From contig NZ_CP194041.2 of NCBI RefSeq assembly GCF_050870875.2, forward strand, positions 4,278,001 to 4,342,000: 64,000 nucleotides of DNA, given 5' to 3'. Positions 61,357-64,000 of the stretch are shown in pieces. The DNA comes from Agarivorans sp050870875. GTDB lineage: Bacteria; Pseudomonadota; Gammaproteobacteria; Enterobacterales; Celerinatantimonadaceae. The notes beneath the pieces were generated by a model. It worked only from the letters and a program-made list of their open reading frames with translations, was not told where the DNA came from and ran no database searches. Position 1 is the first letter of the stretch. Every line of letters starts with the position of its first letter. A program made the position numbers and the translations under genes.

Positions 61357-63099
61357 ATGCCAAATAAAGTCAGTCAAGTTATCAACAAGCGAACGAAGCC
61401 CAACGTGGTTAAGCTCGGCTTGGGTGCTGCCTTATTAGCCTTTTTCAGCCTCGCGATCCTCGCCATTGTATTTACTGCGCTAAACAATGTTGATCGTGAA
61501 ATTAAAAACAAGGTAAAAAAATCTCTATTAACCACTCTGCATACCACCCAACAAGCTCAGCATATTTGGCTACAACACCGACTGACAGAATTAGATAACA
61601 TCACCCGCTCTCAATCACTGCGCAGCATTGCGCAGACCTTCACTCGCAGTAAACCTAGTCCATCGCAGTTTGCCAAAGCAGAACAACAGCTGGCACAAAG
61701 TCTGCGTTTTATTATGGAAAGTTATCAAGATCAGAACTATTGGCTGACGCGCCGCAATGGCCAAATCCTCAGTTCGAACCTCACGCAGCAAACCACACGC
61801 CACCCTTTATTTGAATTAAGCTCACAAGCGATACAACGGGTATTAGCTGGTGAAACTCGTTTTATCACAGGCTCAGTCAAAACCGAGCGCGCCCCCCAAA
61901 GTCACATTTACTTTTGTTCACCAGTGTTCGATGAACAACGACAGGTGATTGCCGTTCTGATCATCGGTGCCGATCAACATAAACACTTTAATACGATCAC
62001 CCAACTTGGCAACATCTGGGACAGCGGTGCAACTTATGCCTTTGATCAAAATGGTGTAATGCTTTCAAATTCTCGTTCCGACGAGCAACTTCATCGAGTC
62101 GGTTTGTTAGCGCCCGCACAAAGTGCCATCAACACCATTCGAATCACCGATCCCGGTAGCAATATCTTGGAGAGGCGAGACCAAAAACTATCTAAACTAC
62201 CACTCACACTGATGGCACAAAGCGCCACTCGAGGGCAAACGGACTTCAATATAGAAGGTTACCGAGACTACCGAGGTATATTGGTATTAGGCGCTTGGAG
62301 TTGGCAAGCCAACTATGGCTTTGGCCTTGCCACCGAAATCGACAAATCCGAGGCATATAACGTTTATGGTAGAACCAAAAACATCGTATTAATTGGCATC
62401 ATTAGTTCTTTAGTGGTGACTTTTAGCCTATTTATGTTGCTGTATATCAGCCTCCGTAACGGCAAGCGCAGCTTATATCAAGCCCAACTGGTATTAGAAG
62501 ATAGGGTTAAACAACGAACCGCCAACCTAGAGGCGGCTCAGCAGCAACTGCGCGCCGCCTACCAAGAACTCGAGCAAGTATCTATCACTGATAGCCTCAC
62601 CGGCATCCCCAATCGACGCTGCGCCGATACTTTTTTAAATAGTGAGTGGCGCCGCGCACAACGCGATGGATATCCGATCACTATTATGCTGATCGACATC
62701 GACCATTTTAAGCAATATAACGATCACTATGGTCATCCCGCGGGCGATATTTGCCTGGAGCTTGTCGCTAGAACCCTAATCGACAGCCAAATTTGTAAAC
62801 GTCCGGGGGATCTAATTGCACGCTATGGTGGCGAAGAATTTATCGCCATATTAAGTAATAGCGATCAACAATATGCCACACTTGCCGCGAACAACTTACT
62901 TGAAGCCATCCGTAAAGCTGCCATCCCCCATAATTTCACTTTAGTTGAAGATCAAACCATGCTGACCATCAGTATTGGGGTATCCATTGCAGAAAACATC
63001 GACACCAGCCTTGAAAAAGTTGTGAGTTTAGCTGACCAAGCGCTGTACATCAGTAAACAAACTGGACGTAATCGCTATCACCTGAAACTCCCCCAATAG
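61357..63099 (+). CDS. Membrane diguanylate cyclase with extracytoplasmic sensor domain
   Basis: This 580-residue protein has a membrane helix (about 20-45), a periplasmic dCache-like sensor (about 50-335), a second helix (about 345-368), a coiled-coil signalling helix, and a GGDEF domain (about 410-575). The active site Gly-Gly-Glu-Glu-Phe begins at residue 491, and an inhibitory I-site Arg482-Pro-Gly-Asp485 lies five residues before it, so the cyclase should be active and feedback-controlled. It makes c-di-GMP from GTP in response to an external signal. No phosphodiesterase domain is present. Confidence 0.93.
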   Translation: MPNKVSQVINKRTKPNVVKLGLGAALLAFFSLAILAIVFTALNNVDREIKNKVKKSLLTTLHTTQQAQHIWLQHRLTELDNITRSQSLRSIAQTFTRSKPSPSQFAKAEQQLAQSLRFIMESYQDQNYWLTRRNGQILSSNLTQQTTRHPLFELSSQAIQRVLAGETRFITGSVKTERAPQSHIYFCSPVFDEQRQVIAVLIIGADQHKHFNTITQLGNIWDSGATYAFDQNGVMLSNSRSDEQLHRVGLLAPAQSAINTIRITDPGSNILERRDQKLSKLPLTLMAQSATRGQTDFNIEGYRDYRGILVLGAWSWQANYGFGLATEIDKSEAYNVYGRTKNIVLIGIISSLVVTFSLFMLLYISLRNGKRSLYQAQLVLEDRVKQRTANLEAAQQQLRAAYQELEQVSITDSLTGIPNRRCADTFLNSEWRRAQRDGYPITIMLIDIDHFKQYNDHYGHPAGDICLELVARTLIDSQICKRPGDLIARYGGEEFIAILSNSDQQYATLAANNLLEAIRKAAIPHNFTLVEDQTMLTISIGVSIAENIDTSLEKVVSLADQALYISKQTGRNRYHLKLPQ

Positions 63100-63159
63100 T
63101 GCAACTGAGCGGCTCCCCCAAGCTAAAATAAACCAATCCGTCCATTAATCACCACCTTG

Positions 63160-63183
63160 AACAGCAATCGAAGTTGCTGTTTT
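63160..63183 (+). terminator. Possible terminator after the diguanylate cyclase gene
   Basis: An 8-bp stem (AACAGCAA with TTGCTGTT) with a 6-base loop ends in TTTT, 60 bases after the stop. Confidence 0.55.
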
Positions 63184-63362
63184 CACATAAATTTCAATAA
63201 AAAATAAGGACTAAACAATGCTACCTACGGATGATTAATCTACTAAAAATTGCACATTCTTAAGACTTTTCCTGTAAAATGCGCGCCTCAAACCTAAGTT
63301 GTTTATTTTTCGGGCAACTTGTACCGCTAGCGCACATAACTGCTAATGAGGATAAAACCCCA

Positions 63363-64000
63363 ATGGAAAACGCTCGACCGATTCGACGTGCACTGATCAG
63401 TGTTTCAGATAAAACAGGCATCATCGAATTCTCTCGATCTTTAGCCCACCAAGGCGTAGAGATCTTATCTACTGGTGGCACCGCTAAATTACTGGCTGAT
63501 AACGGCATCGCCGTGATTGAAGTCTCAAACTACACAGGCTTCCCAGAAATGATGGATGGACGGGTAAAAACACTCCATCCTAAAGTACACGGTGGCATTT
63601 TAGGTCGACGCGGCACCGATGACCAAGTCATGGCTGAACACGACATCAATGCCATTGATATGGTGGTGGTCAACCTTTACCCATTTGCAGCAACCGTGGC
63701 AAACCCAGATTGCAGCCTGGCCGATGCGGTAGAAAACATCGACATTGGCGGACCAACCATGGTGCGCAGTGCAGCGAAAAACCATAAAGACGTGACCATC
63801 GTGGTGAACGCTTCGGATTACGACCGTGTATTGGCAGAAATGGCTAATAACGATAAATCGTTAACTCAAGCCACTCGATTCGACCTCGCCATTGCCGCTT
63901 TCGAACACACCGCCGCCTACGACGGGATGATTGCAAACTACTTCGGTACCATGGTCCCAAGCTACGGCGACAACACCGAAGGTGATGAAGAAAGTAAGTT
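63363..64000 (+). CDS. purH: Bifunctional AICAR formyltransferase/IMP cyclohydrolase (3' end beyond window)
   Basis: The frame starts at ATG 63363 and stays open to the window end (212 codons), covering the IMP cyclohydrolase half. Matches include Arg-Ala-Leu-Ile-Ser-Val-Ser-Asp-Lys-Thr-Gly, Leu-Ser-Thr-Gly-Gly-Thr, the Pro-Glu-Met-Met-Asp-Gly-Arg-Val-Lys-Thr-Leu-His-Pro-Lys region, Asn-Leu-Tyr-Pro-Phe and Ile-Gly-Gly-Pro-Thr-Met-Val-Arg-Ser-Ala-Ala-Lys-Asn. It catalyses the last two steps of IMP synthesis. A TAAAAT box (63275-63280) could be its -10 region; no PurR box was seen. Confidence 0.97.
   Translation, partial: MENARPIRRALISVSDKTGIIEFSRSLAHQGVEILSTGGTAKLLADNGIAVIEVSNYTGFPEMMDGRVKTLHPKVHGGILGRRGTDDQVMAEHDINAIDMVVVNLYPFAATVANPDCSLADAVENIDIGGPTMVRSAAKNHKDVTIVVNASDYDRVLAEMANNDKSLTQATRFDLAIAAFEHTAAYDGMIANYFGTMVPSYGDNTEGDEESK

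Overview
The window reads as chromosomal DNA of a marine-type gammaproteobacterium (Alteromonadales/Vibrionales-like). The core gene order (fxsA, dsbD; aroQ-accB-accC; prmA-dusB-fis; purH), a CrbS/CrbR-acs acetate-switch block, a DUF6435 protein and a ZntR-regulated SO_0444-type permease all point there. This placement is inference from gene content; no rRNA or tRNA gene was seen to fix it.

Region by region. 1-6 kb: a gene end, fxsA, dsbD, an amino-acid-type binding protein, a LysR regulator, a CWC/DUF5522 cysteine-rich protein and a LysE-family exporter. 6-15.3 kb: response regulator CrbR, hybrid kinase CrbS with a sodium/solute symporter front end, a cNMP/CBS/DUF294 protein, a DnaQ-like exonuclease and acetyl-CoA synthetase. 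15.5-23.7 kb: periplasmic rhodanese, an RND efflux operon (adaptor plus a pump gene broken by one extra base), its divergent TetR regulator with two matching operator candidates, an AraC regulator and a MATE exporter. 23.8-29.8 kb: housekeeping genes aroQ, accBC, prmA, dusB and fis, with a tandem pair of paralogous small membrane proteins inserted before prmA.

29.8-36.4 kb is an AT-rich accessory island. It holds a membrane coiled-coil protein, an ImmA/IrrE metallopeptidase, a T4-beta/sce7725-type protein and a convergent sce7726-type PD-(D/E)XK nuclease, which together are the best candidate for an uncharacterised defence or stress module. Next to it lie a P2-like phage replication protein (GpA) decayed by stop codons, a cold-shock/excalibur protein and three small overlapping genes of unknown function.

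36.4-43.5 kb is a polyamine-type uptake and catabolism operon (ATPase, two permeases, binding protein, nitrilase-family hydrolase, class-III aminotransferase) with a LuxR-type regulator. 44.1-55.5 kb is a D-amino-acid/peptide scavenging operon: DgcN and DgcA (D-glutamate conversion), a complete Gsi/Dpp-type peptide ABC transporter, a P1 peptidase, a DppA-type D-aminopeptidase and an isoaspartyl peptidase, with a LysR regulator at its far end. 56-64 kb: uridine phosphorylase with a CRP site, a META-domain lipoprotein, a metal permease with a ZntR-like regulator, a decayed EamA transporter, a VOC protein and soxR sharing a perfect SoxR box, a DUF6435 protein, a membrane diguanylate cyclase and the start of purH.
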